Below the pieces are notes generated by a model that was given only the letters and a program-made list of their open reading frames with translations, was not told where the DNA came from and did not search any database. A DNA stretch of 64,000 nucleotides from Aeromonas dhakensis (GTDB lineage: Bacteria; Pseudomonadota; Gammaproteobacteria; Enterobacterales; Aeromonadaceae). The stretch is taken from NCBI RefSeq assembly GCF_000820305.1, contig NZ_CDBH01000051.1:27986-91985 (forward strand), read 5' to 3'. This document shows, piece after piece, positions 63,133 through 64,000 of this stretch (its first letter is position 1; each line of letters opens with the position of its first letter). A program made the position numbers and the translations under genes.

Positions 63133-63146
63133 TTGATCCCGGTCAA
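63133..63146. promoter_or_regulatory. FNR/Anr-like box between the REC-TPR and hsp20 genes
   Basis: TTGAT-CCCG-GTCAA matches the FNR consensus TTGAT-N4-ATCAA at nine of ten positions. It is centred about 112 bases before the hsp20 ATG. TAGACT at 63187-63192 could be a -10, putting the site near -60. Confidence 0.6.
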
Positions 63147-63251
63147 GCGGGCGCTGGATTGCACTGGCGGCGCCCACGCCGGTTTTTAGACTGAAAAGAG
63201 GCGGGCCGCGGGCCTGCCTTCGACCATCCAGTGACCACAAGGAGGAATCAA

Positions 63252-63677
63252 ATGAGTTTGCTACCAGGCCGTACCAGTCTGTTTGATGACCTGTTTCACG
63301 ACATGGCCTCCGGTTTCTACATCCGGCCCCTGCACGGGGATCCGCTGCCGAGCCAGATCAAGCTGGACCTCAAGGAGAGCGACGGCGGCTATCTGCTGCA
63401 GGCGGAGCTGCCCGGGGTGGCGAAGGAGGACATCCACGTGGATGTGCACGGCAAGCTGGTGACCCTGAAGGCGGAGATCCGCCAGCACGACAGCCAGAGC
63501 CAGGATGAGCGCACCCTGCGCAGCGAGCGCTATTTCGGCAGCGTATCGCGCACCGTCGAACTGCCGGTGGAGGTGACGCCGGAGCAGGTGGTCGCCCGCT
63601 TCGACAACGGCATCCTCACCCTGCAACTGCCCAAGCAGGCGATGACTCCGGCGCCCCACCGCATCCCCATCGAGTAG
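63252..63677 (+). CDS. Small heat-shock protein, Hsp20/alpha-crystallin family
   Basis: ATP-independent holdase of 141 residues. The alpha-crystallin domain (about 37-127) shows IKLDLKESDGGYLLQAELPGVAKEDI, the VDVHGKLVTLKAE strand and the closing F-x-N-G-I-L motif in RFDNGILTLQLPK. The tail carries RIPIE, giving the I-x-I that binds neighbouring dimers. AAGGAGGAA precedes the ATG at 63252. It differs from IbpA/IbpB and is closer to environmental Hsp20 proteins. No sigma-32 promoter was found upstream, but an FNR-like box was. Confidence 0.92.
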   Translation: MSLLPGRTSLFDDLFHDMASGFYIRPLHGDPLPSQIKLDLKESDGGYLLQAELPGVAKEDIHVDVHGKLVTLKAEIRQHDSQSQDERTLRSERYFGSVSRTVELPVEVTPEQVVARFDNGILTLQLPKQAMTPAPHRIPIE

Positions 63678-63694
63678 CGCCGGCTTGCACACCA

Positions 63695-63726
63695 CGAGGC
63701 CCCGCAGTGTGGGGCCTCGCTCTTTC
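63695..63726 (+). terminator. hsp20 terminator
   Basis: CGAGGCCCC and GGGGCCTCG form a 9-base-pair stem with a seven-base loop, followed by CTCTTTCT. Confidence 0.78.
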
Positions 63727-63932
63727 TGGCGGTTGGGGTGCAGGCTGGGGAGAGGGCAGGGATGGCTGGCGGCGACCCCGACTCGTTCCTGATCACAAGG
63801 CCACCCGCCGCTCGGCCCCGGACAGCCCTCCGGGTGGATTTTTTCAGAAGGGGATTGTGCAAGTGGGTTTCTTTTGATACCACTGAATGATTTCCCTGCG
63901 GATCAGCCACCATTGCGCGACAAGGAGTTCCC

Positions 63933-64000
63933 ATGCGCCTGCCACCCTTTCCCCCGCTGGTCTGGATCGTGATCCTGGGCACCTTCATGGTGCGCACCAG
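63933..64000 (+). CDS. Start of a probable MFS transporter, cut by the window edge
   Basis: Only 22 codons are visible: MRLPPFPPLVWIVILGTFMVRT. The hydrophobic first helix ending in G-T-F-x-x-R is common in major facilitator drug and sugar exporters. CAAGGAG lies before the ATG. The product cannot be named from this fragment. Confidence 0.5.
   Translation, partial: MRLPPFPPLVWIVILGTFMVRT

Noticed and set aside
63165..63251. Sigma-32 promoter for hsp20
   Set aside because: No CTTGAAA-N13-CCCCATNT-like pair could be found; the only strong element is the FNR-like box.

Overview
The window is high-GC gammaproteobacterial chromosome and most resembles Aeromonas. The grounds are a nadK/recN - grpE - dnaK - dnaJ block, a PuuR-controlled putrescine locus, an H-NS gene, and ScrYKABR sucrose, Cus copper and MacAB modules, all with near-enteric proteins in GC-rich codons. 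The genus is inferred from gene content and was not tested by a search. No rRNA, tRNA, insertion sequence, prophage or CRISPR array was recognised. Coding density is high, and the long reading frames antisense to real genes are GC-driven shadows.

Layout: 1-6.2 kb is putrescine/GABA catabolism (puuP, gabT, gabD leftward; puuR, puuB rightward). 6.3-8.2 kb holds an SRPBCC protein, a GNAT acetyltransferase and hns. 8.7-11 kb is an iron-linked pair, a DAHP synthase and a siderophore-interacting reductase, each behind a Fur-box-like site. 11-15.6 kb is a macA-macB-outer-membrane-factor operon. 15.8-21 kb holds a universal stress protein, a family II pyrophosphatase, recN with two LexA boxes, and nadK. 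21-25.1 kb is the chaperone block grpE, dnaK, dnaJ, with two clear sigma-32 promoters. 25.2-31.9 kb is the sucrose regulon scrY, scrK, scrA, scrB, scrR, with three copies of one operator. 31.9-33.2 kb holds mgtC and a small protein resembling the MgtC C-terminal domain.

33.6-39.3 kb is a probable reactive-sulfur locus: a DUF2892 protein divergent from a BigR/YgaV-type repressor, two YeeE/YedE half-transporters, and an RND pump with its adaptor. 39.4-41.8 kb encodes a large receptor with a THI5/NMT1-like periplasmic domain, PAS, GGDEF and C-terminal hemerythrin. 42.3-47 kb holds lplA, a group II PLP decarboxylase and a secreted GH18 protein. 47.3-53.2 kb is a copper-efflux operon (orf145-cusB-cusA-cusF) behind a MerR/CueR-type promoter. 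53.4-59.1 kb holds a FadL-like porin and an AcrAB-like pump. 59.4-64 kb holds xthA, a pentapeptide-repeat potassium channel, a REC-TPR protein, an Hsp20 protein with an FNR-like box upstream, and the start of a probable MFS transporter.

The genes form compact, mostly self-regulated modules. puuR, scrR and the BigR-like gene each lie beside the promoters they probably control. The least described elements are the THI5-PAS-GGDEF-hemerythrin receptor, the sulfur-locus RND pump, the channel with a Cys/His-rich cap, the CueR-type control of cus, and the MgtC pair with its structured leader.
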